This document shows positions 36,971-48,301 of a stretch of DNA of 64,000 bases, in pieces. Made by a program: the position numbers and the translations under genes. This DNA is from Chrysopilus asiliformis (lineage: Eukaryota > Arthropoda > Insecta > Diptera > Rhagionidae): the NCBI GenBank assembly GCA_964034945.1, contig OZ035960.1:17782403-17846402 (forward strand), written 5' to 3'. The notes under the pieces were generated by a model that saw only the letters and a list, made by a program, of their open reading frames with translations, ran no database searches and was not told the DNA's origin. Each line of letters begins with the position of its first letter. The stretch's first letter is position 1.

Positions 36971-37749
36971 TTTTTTAAAATCCCTTTTTTGCAAAATATG
37001 ACGAGGAAAGTATGTTTTTTCGAGGTAACACTATAATATTCATTTGTTTGAAGTTTTGTATTTGAAAATCATCAATTTTCAGTGATTTTATATTACTTGA
37101 AATGAATATTAAGTGCTACTACAGATATGCATATAAATACATCCCAGCAATATATACACTAATAATAAAGAAAACTGATAATAAACAAGAAGAGTGGTTA
37201 CAATGTCGCTGCTTTCTATGACAAAAAAAACAGTCAATTAGTTTAAATACTTTTCATTTAAATCAAATACATAAACAGTTGGCGCAAATTGAGCGGAATT
37301 TATTATTTGTTTCAACTGCTTTTTCGTTGAATCTAATGACATTTTTCCCTCAATGTACTTACAGGATTTTAATCGCCACTGAATGCTATAAATTAATTTG
37401 GAAATAAGTTTCCAATTTATTTAAATCTAACCGCTCCGTGCCCTGTACCCCCTTCCAAGATATCGCCTGAACCGCAAATTCACCGTAGAGGTTTTTCAAG
37501 TCGTTAATATCTATTGTCATACTGGAATTTCTAAATTCGAAACGGAAGGTCCTTTTAGAACGCAAATTTCCTTTTTTTTTCACTTTTTCTAGGAAAATTT
37601 CAATTAGGGAGCATTTAACATTTCTCATCACGAACCTCATGTTAAAGAGCCTTTCGGAATAAAATGAATATAATAAAATTTAAAGGATATAAAATTTTAC
37701 ACATTTTGATTTTAAGGTTTTTTGTTTGTATGTTCGAAAAAAATCAGTC

Positions 37750-38239
37750 AGGGTATTCACAGTCGTCTTTTAAATTGCGGGTAATTTTACCGCTCGGTAA
37801 TTCAGTCAAATTTAACAGATTTTTACCGAGACGGTAATTTGGTTCATGTAAAAATGAATTGCCGGATTCGGTAATTGTAGACATACCTTGAGTCGTGTTT
37901 TCCGGCCCGGTTATTCGGTATCAAGAATCAACCGCGAGTGGCGCTAGTAATGTTTTTAGTTGTCAAATTTTTTCGCTGGTTATCTCATCGGACTACAAAT
38001 TTTTTCAATTTTGATAGCCGTTGCCACAATAGAAATTCAAAAGAATACATCAAACATGGATTTAAAGGTATGTGATATATTTTACAATCAAATTCGCAGT
38101 TCATGATTTGGTCACGTATGAAATAAAAGCGCTGTTCTCAAATCTGTGCTGTGGGATGTTCACAGCAGAATATTTTCAGTCTTTTAATATTACCGAAAAC
38201 ACAGAATACCGAAAATTAAAAGAGGATTGTGAATACCCT
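37750..38239. mobile_element. TIR element, ends AGGGTATTCACA
   Basis: AGGGTATTCACAGTC on the left matches the reverse complement of the right end, AGGGTATTCACAATC, a 15-bp TIR with one mismatch. The left half has repeated CGGTAATT/GGTAATTT motifs that look like subterminal repeats. A 68-codon frame (38072-38278) runs out of the right end and is not recognised. CAGT flanks both sides but not at identical distance. Confidence 0.65.
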
Positions 38240-41200
38240 CAGTATTTTGAAAATCTCTTGAAAACTGCACTTTTATGAAAAAATCTATAGGAAATACAAT
38301 TTTCCACATTTTTTTCTTTTAATAGTCTCTACGTGTCTTTAAGGGCTCTCGAGATATTTAAAAAAATATTATTTTTTATTGTACATATTTTTTTCAAAAC
38401 TAAATATGGAAGAGGAAAGTTTTGTGTTGATCACAACTGATATAACTGATATATTTTAAGCTTTTCCGGGGATTTGATCGTTATGTCCGGGGTTTTTCTC
38501 TCATGAGTCCTAGTTTTCTAAAATTTTTTAGGGCAACCCTTTATAAAGATATCCACATTTTCTCAAACTGGATTTTTTTATATATATTTCTAAAAACTAA
38601 CCAAATTACTTTGATCCGGCAACGATGGGTCAACATTTTAGTTTAAAATACATTAATTTCACAAATCAGCAAGCCAACAACGCAATCAACTAAAATCAAC
38701 TAAAAAGCTTTGGAAATTTAATGCTGTTCGATTTTAATATAATCTCCTTGTAATAACGGATTGCATAACTTTTTGGTAGATGCTTTTGGTCGAATTAATA
38801 ACTTACTATGCCGTTACCAACAATGGTTAAATAATTAATAAAAGGATTAAAATTTTAAGCCAATGATAACGAGAGACTTAAATTTATTTAATAAAAACGA
38901 TAAAAATTATGATATAATTGTGGTCCACTATTCTACAGGTTTGGTGTTTTATTGATTTTAACAGTGGTGAGTTATTATTTTTTGAAAATATATTTTAAAA
39001 CGTGACACGCATCATTCAATTCACTTGAAAAATTAGATATCCAAAAAATTTTTCTTTTTATTGCACATTTTTATTGCAAAAAATGTGAAATAAAAAGAAA
39101 AAAAATGGAGAGAAATTTATATCTTTTCACTTATATACCACAAAAGCTCTTCTTCAAAAATCTATATTTTAATAACAAAAAAACGTAAAGCAGAAACAAA
39201 ATCATCTCTTTTATACATATTTACAAAAATTTATAGGCACACAACAAGCAATTATGATCTAAAAAATATAACACACAAAGACTGTTCGGGAATTTTCCCT
39301 TGTGGAAAAAATCATTTAGCTATAGTTACTCTTGTTATTATTAAAACCCTAATCAAAAACTTAGGGAAAACATTTGTTACAGCATTAATTTGATAAATTA
39401 TAATTAAAACACTTTTCCTTTATTCGCTTTACAATACAAAATAATAAAATTACTTATTGAATGTGTTTACATTACCGCATCACCAAAATGAAGAAGAAAA
39501 TGTATTACAACTAGCCACATGGTTGGGTTTTTGAGGATCGAATTTAAGGGTTAGGTTACATGCTGAACCAGAAGACTAGAAATGGTTGGCCATATTTATA
39601 TATATATATATATATACGGTCTAAACTGGTAATGAGTGGATATATTGTTGTACGGGATGAGTTTGGGTAAAAAAAAGTTGGTGAAAAAAAAACCAAAATT
39701 TCATAGTAGACAATGGTATACGATGGTAGGTATAACAAAATCCTGGTTAAATGGTTTTGTGAGGAATCGAGAATAGATGGAACCTTTCTGGACGACACTC
39801 TGGCACTGACGTGCTGGGGGTAATGTGTGGGTTCTAGATGTATTGCTTGATCGCATAGTCTTAAGGTACCCAACTATGTTCATATATGTGTAATGTTACA
39901 AGTGTAAGATTTAGGTATCGGGCCAAGGGATAATAAATTGCAACAATGTCAGAGAATTTCCGAAATGAAATAAATTTTCATCAAATTTCTCATTGTTGTT
40001 CTTCTTCTCTCGATTTCTCAAACCCAAGGGTCGCCAACAGGACTAAAATAGGACTCAGAAGGCAAGTAAGCAAGCAGGCAGGTCGCCAGCCAGTCAACAG
40101 CTGAAGGATCCAGGCGACGTAGTCGGGAGTAACTACCGACCAGCATCACCCGCACTTTTCGCCCCGTTAACATTCTTTTGGGTGTTGACGGGATATAGGG
40201 ACTTTTCCATTTGCGGGGGCTTTCAAATCTCATCCTACTAATATTAGAAGGTTCCAGGATGTATTGCCAACGGAAGAGGTGATGGACTTTCGTGGCGTGG
40301 TGCTGGTGTTGTGTTATTCAGTTTTGTTGCGGATGGTTAAACAAGAAGAGCAGAGCCTCAGATGAGGATAATTCATCACAAAATTGATTTTTTTTCTTTC
40401 TTCCTTGCCGATATTTTTTTTCTTCTTAGACTTCCTTCTTCAACTGTCGGTATCTAGTAGTAATACGACGTTTCGTGGGGGCGATAAGTACTTAATCGAT
40501 TTTTGTTCATTAGGGACTGATTAGCTGGTTATCTAAGACATTCGTCTTTTTGCTATAGACATTCAGACGGTGAATAGCAGTGGTATTACAACAACAACAA
40601 TAATAATAACGAAATCAATATCGGTAACAAAAAGGCGAAGAACAAGCAAGCAGTTAAATTGTATTTGAAAGCAGGTAAATACATATTATAGATAGATAGA
40701 TAGACACCTACACATAGGATCAGATGGAAGAATCCATAGAATCTTAAGGAAAAGAAATGATGTTGCATTATTTCCTTCGATCAAAGAACAAAACATGAAC
40801 GAGGGCAACTTTACGAATTGCGGTCTATAAATATAAAAACTAGAGGCAAAAGATAACCTGGCTTGATTGGATTTTTGAAAGCTCGACAGGGATTTATTTT
40901 TTCTTTGCTGGTTTCTTGAAAAATTACCCTGAATTAAAGGAGGTTAAATGTTTGAAAATTAATTTCCGTATACCAAAATCGAAAACTAATTGGCATTACT
41001 GAAAATTGTTGATAATTTATCTTATGTTTTTTTACGTAATTATTTTATTAAATAGAAATCTTTTGGGAGGAGAAGGTAAATTCAAGGTTTTTAGATTTAT
41101 TTGACCCAAATGTTAAGATTTGTGATTACACCAATAGAAGTAAAATACGTCACACTAATTTTCCCTCCATCCCCCTCGGCCCTCGCTATAAGTTTTTCCG

Positions 41201-42010
41201 ATTTTTGTGTGGAAATTAAAGCACTGTCAGCAACCATCCCCTTTTTAAATGTTAGACGGACTTTATAACATTCCCTGAAGCGAAAATGAATTTTACACTT
41301 ATAGAACCCAATTTTAAATATTTTGAAACAGTGGCATATACAAAGGAGTCTTTTAGTAACTTACAGAAGATTCATTGAAAATTCAATTTACTTTAACTTC
41401 TGAGGACTATGAATAATTTATTTGACATCACGAATTAAGTTTTTACAATTTACTTTGAAGTGGTTTGAAGTGGCTTGAAGTAATAGAATTGTATAATTCT
41501 TTCACAAACAAAAACTAGAGTCGGAAACTAACGAGGGTTGGGTGAAAAGTTCCGGAACAGACAATAAAATTTAAAAAATATTTATAGCCCGCACCCCTAC
41601 ATCAGAAGACATACACAAAATATTACCATGATCGAGTGATTGATTTTTTCCTTACTTTCAGCCATCGCAGTTTTCTCGAAAGCCGCTTGAAATATGGAAA
41701 AACAGTGTCACCATAGGTTTAGAACTCATACCATATGTTTGTATGTAAAACATTTATTAGTTTGCAAGAAAAAAAATTAAAAATTTTGAAAAACCTCCGA
41801 CTAAAACAATTCTTTCTAAAAGGCTAAAAAAAAATTATTGGAGTAAATTGAAAATGGAAAATCCTACTTGTTGCTGGATTTTTCTAGCAAGGCTGATGCG
41901 ACCCATACCACTTTTAAATTAACTGCAATAATTATTTTATCCAAGATTTGAAATTATTTTATCATTTTATAATAATTTTAAGTTTTTCTATCAGCTGTTA
42001 ATATTATGTA
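38240..42010. other. No gene seen; simple repeats and small hairpins
   Basis: A 20-bp-class hairpin lies at about 39048-39106 (TTTTTCTTTTTATTGCACAT against ATGTGAAATAAAAAGAAAAA). A (TA)n run is at 39597-39615 and a (GATA)n run near 40690. Around 41145-41200, AAATACGTCACAC followed by CCCTCCATCCCCC resembles one arm of the MITE at 61681. The 39500-40800 part looks unique. Frames of 102-105 codons there have no recognisable domain. Confidence 0.5.
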
Positions 42011-42437
42011 CTAGCTTTCATACCCGTCGTTGCCGGGTTAAGTTTTTCAAAGTTTTATTTTTTTTTTGATGGTCTATGTTGGAGCTAAACTTCAGGCCAA
42101 TCGGCTCGGTAGTTTCCCCGCGAAAGGGTAACATAGAGAAAGAGCTAAGTTTCGAGATCACTTTACCCCCTCCCCTTACTCCCCCCACCCCTCGCGCTAC
42201 TTTTCCGTATGCCTATGTTGGAACTAGAACTACCACAGACACTCACGCCAAATTTCAAGTCAATCGGCTCAGCCGTTTTTGCGTGAAAGAGGAACAGACA
42301 GACAGACACCAACTCATTTTTATATATTACAGTAGAATTCCGATAATTCGTATTTCAAGCGACCAGCAAATTCATACGAATTAGCGGGATATACGAATTA
42401 TCGGGGTACGAATTATCGGGATTCTACTGTAGTATGA
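42011..42437 (-). mobile_element. Helentron-like element, copy 5, split by a pogo-type MITE
   Basis: Read on the minus strand it begins TCATACTA and ends in the ACCCGGCAACGACGGGT hairpin and CTAG (42014-42011), with T and A outside. The 5-prime TATATAA motif is interrupted at 42330-42429 by a 100-bp insertion with its own TIRs and a TA duplication. The two halves read straight across the insertion and match the other copies. Confidence 0.9.
42330..42429. mobile_element. pogo/Tigger-type MITE inside Helentron copy 5
   Basis: The 100-bp insert begins CAGTAGAATTCCGATAATTC and ends with the complement of CAGTAGAATCCCGATAATTC, a TIR of at least 20 bp with one mismatch, flanked by TA at 42328-42329 and 42430-42431. 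CAGT ends and TA targets are typical of pogo/Tigger elements. A second CGAATTATCGGGG lies inside. Because it splits a repeat of known sequence, its boundaries are unusually secure. Confidence 0.9.
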
Positions 42438-42439
42438 TT

Positions 42440-42745
42440 AATTTTCTCCGCTATATAGGGAAATTATTGTATTCATGACGGAGACCGACTCGTAAACAGG
42501 GCCAGATACAAACTTTCTGATTCGTACGAAATCCCTTTCAGGCAAAATTTGAGGATGCCCGTACATCTGCCTGTCAGTCTGTTGGTCTGCCAGTCTGTCT
42601 GTCACTATGTACGTTTTACGTATCTCAAACACCTCGGGAACGCGTTGAGTTGGCAACTTGAAATTTTTTGTAAATGAGTTGTACATAAATCCTGGTTTTC
42701 CGACAACTTTTGGAGTAATAACGTTAGCAATAACTAGGGTGACCA
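42440..42745 (-). repeat. Dispersed repeat with a degenerate GACA tract, copy A
   Basis: On the minus strand it reads CAACTCAACGCGTTCCCGAG, a GTTTGAGATACGTAAAACGT phrase, a GACAGACAGACTGGCAGACC tract, GGATTTCGTACGAATCAGAA and GAGTCGGTCTCCGTCATGAA. The same order occurs on the plus strand at 52450-52730. It resembles a Helentron-type repeat but its ends were not resolved. Confidence 0.7.
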
Positions 42746-42779
42746 CACGTCTCTAACAATCATATCATATCATATCATA

Positions 42780-43246
42780 TCATACTCATACTAATATATA
42801 AAAGTGAGTTGGTGTCCGTCTGTCTGTCTGTCTGTGTGTCTGTCTGTTCCTCTTTCACGCAAAAACGACTGAACCGATTGACTTGAAAATTGGCATGAGT
42901 GTCTCTGGTAGTTCTGGTTCCAACATAGGTATACGTAAAAGTAGCGCGAGGGGTGGGGGGAGTAAGGGGAGGGGGTAAGGTGAGTTCGAAACTTAGTTTC
43001 TGCGCTATGTTACTCTTTCGCGGGGAAACTACTGAACCGATTTGCCTAAAATTTGGCCTGAAAAAATTGGCCTGCTCCAGCCCCAACATAGACCCATTAA
43101 AAAGTAGCTAGACAGAAGGGGGAATAAGAGGAGGGGGTAAAGTGATCTGGAAACTTAGACGCGCGGCCGTTGGCCGAAGGCCAGGAGAGGGGGGGGGCCG
43201 AAGGGTGGGGGGTAATCCGCGAAGCGGTTCGGGGCGCAGCCCCTAG
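42780..43246 (+). mobile_element. Helentron-like element, copy 6, with an alternative 3-prime end
   Basis: The first 300 bp match the other copies (TCATACTAATATATAAAAGT, GTCT repeats, GACTGAACCGATTGACTTG). In place of the ACCCGGCAACGACGGGT hairpin the 3-prime part is G+C-rich and ends GGTTCGGGGCGCAGCCCCTA then G, i.e. a GGGGC-GCA-GCCCC hairpin directly followed by CTAG. The 5-prime end lies in a (CATAT)n run and could be 42780 or 42786. The same 3-prime end occurs in copy 7. Confidence 0.85.
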
Positions 43247-43249
43247 CTC

Positions 43250-43478
43250 TTAACCCTCTAGCCGGAATGACCGACAAAAGGCGGGCTACAGGGAATTCGC
43301 TTGATTATAACGGGTAACAATTTTAATCGCCGGAACGTGTTACACTGACTTTTGTAAGTTATCGCTTCACATGCTGGAAAAAATTTAGCCCTGTACGTTG
43401 TCTTGGTTACGGTCTGTCGCAAGTTGAAAGTCATATTTTGGTGAATTTTTTTCGGAAATATTCCGGTTAGAGGGTTAA
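43250..43478. mobile_element. TTAA-flanked MITE (piggyBac-like), TIR CCCTCTAGCCGGAAT
   Basis: Starts TTAACCCTCTAGCCGGAAT and ends ATTCCGGTTAGAGGGTTAA: TTAA on both sides and a 15-bp TIR with one mismatch. CCCT ends and a TTAA target suit piggyBac. It lies three bases from the end of Helentron copy 6. A 125-codon minus-strand frame crosses it but has no recognisable domain. Confidence 0.85.
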
Positions 43479-45360
43479 TATACATATTTAAACGAAAATT
43501 AAGTTTTTTAAAAAGTTCTCGAAAACTATGCGTTTTTGAGAAAAAATGCGTATAACCAATCAAAGAAAATAAAAATTTCCTGTATTTTTCCCCTTTATGA
43601 ATTTCAGGCGTTTTTAACGGTTCTTTTTTTTGCAATACATATTTTTTCGGAAATTAAAATTGCAGAGGAAAGTTTAATGTTAATGACAACTGATTTTTTT
43701 AAATTCATAAATTTCTATCAAGTGATTTCCATCGCTAGAAGAATGAAGAAAACCGGCTCGAAATTGGTCCAGTGAATCAAAAGTTTTTATAGGAGTTTTA
43801 AAAAGAGGGGGAAGGGCGAATTCCTGTGCACCAAAAATGTACCGAATGGCGAAAATCGTATTAAATAAATTTTAATATCACAACTGATAAAGGGAGAACT
43901 GAGCGCATATACACAATCCATTGCCATGTGGATAAAAATAAAAAAAAGAAATTGCGAAAAAAATCAAAAAACCTTAGCTAATGTTTTATTTTTTTGACTC
44001 AAAAACTGCCCGACCAATTGAGCTTAAATTTTTACCAGAAACAGGCTCCTGATGGGTTTTCAGGGCAGACATGTCCGACCTGTTGGGGGGAAATTTGGAT
44101 GTGAAAACATCCGCAAAAATAATATAATTTTGTTGTTTTTGCAGACCTTATAAGCCGAGAAATTCCAATAGGATTCAATGCTAAAAGGTCGAGTATAAAC
44201 CATGAATCAGAAATGGTTCAATGGTTAAACACTAAATAGTTAAATTTTTATTTACATTTGTTGCTGGACAAATCTTTTGTTTTCGATGCCTGTCCCGGAA
44301 CTTTTTACCCGCTTATCGTTGTACATAAATTTTCAATGAGTTTTGAAGATTATTTCTTAAGAGAAAGTTTTTTCTTTCTAATATATTCAATAAATTCCTC
44401 AAAAATGTTAAAATTCGATCATATACAAATTTTTTTTATTCATAACTGTATCTGTCATGTACTACCTATCACTTATCACCTGTTCTGATGGCTGTGGTTA
44501 AATTTCTGAGTCAAATTAACTTTTACGGTAGACGGCGTGCAACTAATACAAAATTAACGGCAGCATTAAATCAACCCCTCTAATATCTAACTATCTATGC
44601 GATAAAACTTCTAGTGTTGGTACATGCTTGAAATTTCATAGGAATATTCAACCAGTCGTAGGCATTCAAATAAATTTCATTCATGGGTGTGGGTTAAAGT
44701 CGTGATTACAGAATGTTTTAGTAAATAAACAAATGGATTATCCTTTAGCTAAAATATACACTGACTGATGGTGTTGATTGTTTACACAGGGGACAAAACT
44801 TTATGTAGGTATGTAGCGATTTACACATTATAATACCTACTAGGTAGTATTTGTTTAGTATAATATTTCACTATAGTTACAGTAATATACCTACCTAGTA
44901 CCTACCCACAGCCCAATAGTGTAATGTAGTTATATGGTGAATTTTATACATAGAAATAGAGAATTAAGTAGAGATTTAGTTGAATTTGGTGAGACCTTTA
45001 GCCTACGGCATAATCAATGACTCCATTTCAGATTAACGTTCAAATCTAAATATACCTGTCTGGATACACATTGCTTTATTGTTTACACTTCGCCATAACA
45101 TCAAATTAAAAGAGATTTACGAGTGTTGAAAATTTGATTTAAACAGTGATACGGGATTAGTTGACTTTGACTTTGTACATTGATTTGTTTTCAAATACCT
45201 ACAAATAGATTATATTAAATGTTTAATTTAATTATTGTGATTAATTTTATGTGATTAAAATAAACATTTCAAAAAACTTATAGTTGTTTCGATCAAGCAA
45301 ACATAAAAGAAGCTACAATTGCCAGTGGCCAAGCGACAAATGAGGCAAAACAAAATTTTT
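43479..45360. other. No gene seen; one Helentron-like remnant
   Basis: At about 43975-44210 the phrases TGACTCAAAAACTGCCCGAC and CAATTGAGCTTAAATTT parallel the target phrase of the Helentron bodies, but no ends were found. The rest is A+T-rich with short frames. Confidence 0.45.
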
Positions 45361-45640
45361 ATGAGAAAAATCCATTTGGATTTTGATGTATGGAACGGTC
45401 ATGTAAAATCGTATCCTAAACGCATTTCGTCTCTGTAAATTTGTTGATAATTTGTTGATACCGTTTTCGAGAAAACAGAAAGAAAACATTCAATTTGTAT
45501 AAAAGAGTTGGGAAGGAGTGGTCCAACTGGATTTTGATGTATAGATAAGTTATGTAAAATCATAATCTGAACACATTTGATCTTCGAAATTTTTTCAATA
45601 CGACTCACCGTTTTTGATTGTGAAAAAATTGTGAAAAACT
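45360..45640. repeat. Dispersed repeat with two internal near-direct units
   Basis: TTTTGATGTATGG.ACGGTCATGTAAAATC (from about 45381) and TTTTGATGTATAGATAAGTT then ATGTAAAATC (from about 45534) repeat with a spacing near 153 bp. Both are followed by AAACGCATTT/GAACACATTTG. Related copies lie at 25740, 33560 and 60600. Confidence 0.65.
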
Positions 45641-45800
45641 ATTCCGTTTGTATGGAAGTGAGAGAAGTCAAAAATTTAGCCTTGTCAGTTATGAACATTA
45701 ATATAGAATTGAACTCTTCTTTATTTTTGCTTCATGGTGGCAGACGCTGGTGTTACGCAGCGAAATAACTGAAGCCACAAAACTCCGGGAATTCGAGATC

Positions 45801-45980
45801 GAGGAAGGTCTCGAGTTTTTGAAGGACCCCCGAGAAAAGTCTCGAGTTTTTGAAGGACCCCCGAGAAAGGTCTCGAGTTTTTGAAGGACCCCCGAGAAAG
45901 GTCTCGAGTTTTTGAAGGACCCCCGAGAAAGGTCTCGAGTTTTTGAAGTACCCCCGAGAAAGGTCTCGAGTTTTTGAATT
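45801..45980. repeat. Minisatellite, six 31-bp units
   Basis: GTCTCGAGTTTTTGAAGGAC recurs at 45808, 45839, 45870, 45901, 45932 and 45963, exactly 31 bp apart, followed in each full unit by CCCCGAGAAAG. Units differ at one or two positions. Since 31 is not a multiple of three, the repeat shifts frame from unit to unit and the minus-strand frame across it is unlikely to be a gene. Confidence 0.95.
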
Positions 45981-46766
45981 TGTCTACAAATTTTCGGTTT
46001 TCTCAAAAGGTTTCTAAATTTTCGATCGTTGAAAGAAATTTTTTCAAAGGTTTTATTTGTCGATCCTCCCACCAAATTTTCAGCGATTGTCCCAAAACTA
46101 GTATAACCAATTTTATAAAGGGTGATCCAATAAAAGCTTCCTATTTTTTTTTTTAATAAAGCACATAATAATTAATATATTGAGGATAATCTTTAAGTTG
46201 TTAGTTTGGTTCATGCCATTTAATGTTTAAAGATAATTTCCTTCAAATGTTGCCCACGACTAACTCTTAAATGGTCCATTCTGTGGGTCCAATTTTCGAC
46301 CACTCTTTCAAGCATATCGGTCGGTATTCCGCGAATAGCCCGGGTTATGTTTGCTTCCAAAGCTGTAATCGTTCCGGGTTTATTGACGTAAACAAGAGAT
46401 TTCACATATCCCCACACAAAGTAATCCAATGGTGTCAGTTCACAAGATCTCGGCAGCAAATTAACAGGACCATTTCTTGAGATGATGTTTTCATCGAACG
46501 TTTCCGTCAATAAAGCGAATGTATCATTAGCTGTATGACATGTAGCGCCATCCTGTTGAAACCACAAGTCAGATACACCAATATCTTGAATTTTTGGCAA
46601 CAAAAATTCATTGATCATTGCTCTGTAGCGAGCTCCATTGACAAAAACACGCACTCCTTCCGCATTTTTAAAGAAATACGGTCCGATGATGCCGCCTGCC
46701 TATAAACCGCACCAAACAATGCATTTTTCGGTTTGCATTGGTAGCTCTTGGATTGCTACTGGCTGT

Positions 46767-47245
46767 CAGGGATCCCATTTACACTACTATCGTAGTTTTA
46801 CACTACTATTTTGACATAATTTGACCTAACACTACTTACACTACTGAAAAACTCAAAACACTACCATTTTCGCCCTATAAAAAACGTGCTACAAAGAAAG
46901 TTAAAATTTGGTTTAGATGTTCGTCGGGGGTCCAGCCCTAACATAGACCCATTAAAAAGTAGCCCGAGTGGTGGGGGAGTAAGGGGAGGGGGTAAAGTCA
47001 TCTTGAAACTGAGTTTTCCCTCTATGTTACTCCTTCGCGGGGAAACTACAGGGAGTGGACAGGGAGGCCACAATGGACCTATGAACGGGGGGTGAACCGC
47101 GAAGCGGTTCGGGGCGCAGCCCCTAGTGTTGTCTCAATGAAACTCCAAATGACTGTTAAAAAAGTTGACACTACTGAAATCCCTCTGACACTACTATTTT
47201 TCGATCAGTAACACTCCGCTTTTCACTTTTGGGGTGGGAACCCTG
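46767..47245. mobile_element. hAT-like MITE inserted in the mariner transposase
   Basis: The 479-bp insert begins CAGGGATCCCATTTACACTA and ends CCACCCC-complement GGGGTGGGAACCCTG; the terminal CAGGG(A/T)TCCCA is an 11-bp TIR with one mismatch. CTGGCTGT on the left and CTGGCTTG on the right share six of eight bases, consistent with an old 8-bp hAT duplication. ACACTACTAT motifs recur near both ends. It carries the 3-prime portion of a Helentron (46901-47126), making the locus three layers deep. Confidence 0.75.
46901..47126 (+). mobile_element. 5-prime-truncated Helentron-like element, copy 7
   Basis: It begins abruptly at TTAAAATTTGGTTTAGATGT then TCGTCGGGGGTCCAG, a segment internal to the full copies, and ends GGTTCGGGGCGCAGCCCCTA then G followed by T. 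This is the same alternative 3-prime end as in copy 6. No TC start or microsatellite is present, so either the copy was truncated on insertion or the host MITE captured only its 3-prime part. Confidence 0.75.
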
Positions 47246-47914
47246 CTGGCTTGCCCAAACACGGCAATTTTGCTTGTTAACGTAGCGTTCAGTGGGACGA
47301 TTATGACGACCAAAATGTGAAGGAAGAGCTCTATAACAATTCCTAACTGAGCACTGATTTTGGAAATAAGTTTCTACAATTAGTAAACGTTGTTCACACG
47401 TAAGTCTATTCATGATGAAATGGCACTGAATACTGAACACAAACGTCATATAGACAAGCCAGTTGACACATAAGAACTGTCAAAACAACCCTATTGGAAA
47501 AAGTACCTCCAATTGGATCACCCTTTATATCTCTTGCAGGGTACGACATTTTCTTAAAATATAAATATATCAAATCAATTTTGTGAAATGAGAAAACCTT
47601 ATAGACATAAATTTTTTCTACCATAAATGAAAATTATAATAAAAGAAAATTAAATATTATTAAACCATTCAGATATCCACGGTCGTTTTTTCTAGCGTTT
47701 GATTGAAAAATCCGGAACAGTTTAGTTTTCAAGGCGTCGGCGTCGGAATCCCGGACATATGGTCACCCGTACGAAATTCGGCAAATTAAAATCCTAAAAT
47801 TTTAAAAGGTCGAGAAATTCAATTTAAGAAAATAAAGAATGACATTTTATACCTACTATTAACTATTTTGGTGAATTAACCAAAAAATTTCTACAAAATA
47901 AAAAAAATCAAATA

Positions 47915-48301
47915 GGGTAAAATACCCAGATCTGAGCCCCCTTAAGCCTTTTTTCACTTCTGACCATATTTTCTTTGTCTTCCGTATACTTTCTGAGAAA
48001 CTTCTACTTACTGGTCGAAAGTATGGAATGTTTAAATTAAATTAACATATTCCTCAACAATTTGGATAAAAAAAGAATTATGTGCAAATGTGGAAATTAT
48101 CCCAAAATCCAGTTCTGAGCCCCCCGTATTAAATTAAGTACGCCTAGTAACTTATAGAAATAAGAATTGAATTCGAAGAATAATTGGTTTCATCACGTTG
48201 TGAAATGTGGTTTAATCGGCTCAATCGCGCACAATTCTTGTTTTAGCCGGAAAATTAACAGTAGTGCTCAGAACTAGTGGTCAGATCTGGATACTTTACC
48301 C
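47915..48301. mobile_element. TA-flanked MITE, ends GGGTAAAATACCCAGATCTGA
   Basis: The left end GGGTAAAATACCCAGATCTG and the reverse complement of the right end, GGGTAAAGTATCCAGATCTG, agree at 18 of 20 positions, with TA outside both. The interior repeats TTCTGAGCCCCC-like phrases. It is 387 bp, has no coding capacity, and is probably Tc1/mariner-like from its TA target. Confidence 0.8.

Larger units (their letters stand above)
46220..47413 (-). pseudogene. Mariner-type transposase pseudogene
   Basis: The start is the methionine of MNRLTCEQRLLIVETYF at 47413, an N-terminal DUF4817-like segment. It jumps after FGRHNRPTE to RYVNKQNCRVW, which in full-length relatives lies well inside the DDE domain, so roughly 100 or more residues including the first catalytic aspartate are missing. 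The frame is then broken by the hAT-like insertion and continues with IQELPMQTEKCIVWCGL, a stop codon, and AGGIIGPYFF. The long last part (46220-46654) carries LWFQQDGATCHTA with the second catalytic Asp, LTPLDYFVWGYVKSLVY, and a C-terminal ENWTHRMDHLRVSRGQH. It has at least three separate lesions and cannot make an active enzyme. Confidence 0.85.
46118..47525 (-). mobile_element. Defective Tc1/mariner-type transposon interrupted by a hAT-like element
   Basis: The ends are AAGGGTGATCCAAT on the left and the complement on the right, flanked by TA at 46116-46117 and 47526-47527; TATA is shared on both sides. The element is 1408 bp, of which 479 bp plus a duplicated target are a later insertion (46767-47245). 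Inside is a minus-strand transposase relic related to the Tc3-like, DUF4817-containing mariner group of insects. An internal deletion removes the region between the N-terminal helix-turn-helix part and the catalytic core. Confidence 0.85.

Noticed and set aside
38056..38110. ATGGATTTAAAG followed by GTATGT and a nearby CAG, resembling a first exon and short intron
   Set aside because: Joining the putative exons leads to a stop within about ten codons, and the stretch lies inside a TIR element.
45698..46075. 125-codon minus-strand frame with repeated peptides
   Set aside because: It is the read-through of the 31-bp minisatellite; the unit length is not divisible by three and the flanks show no domain.
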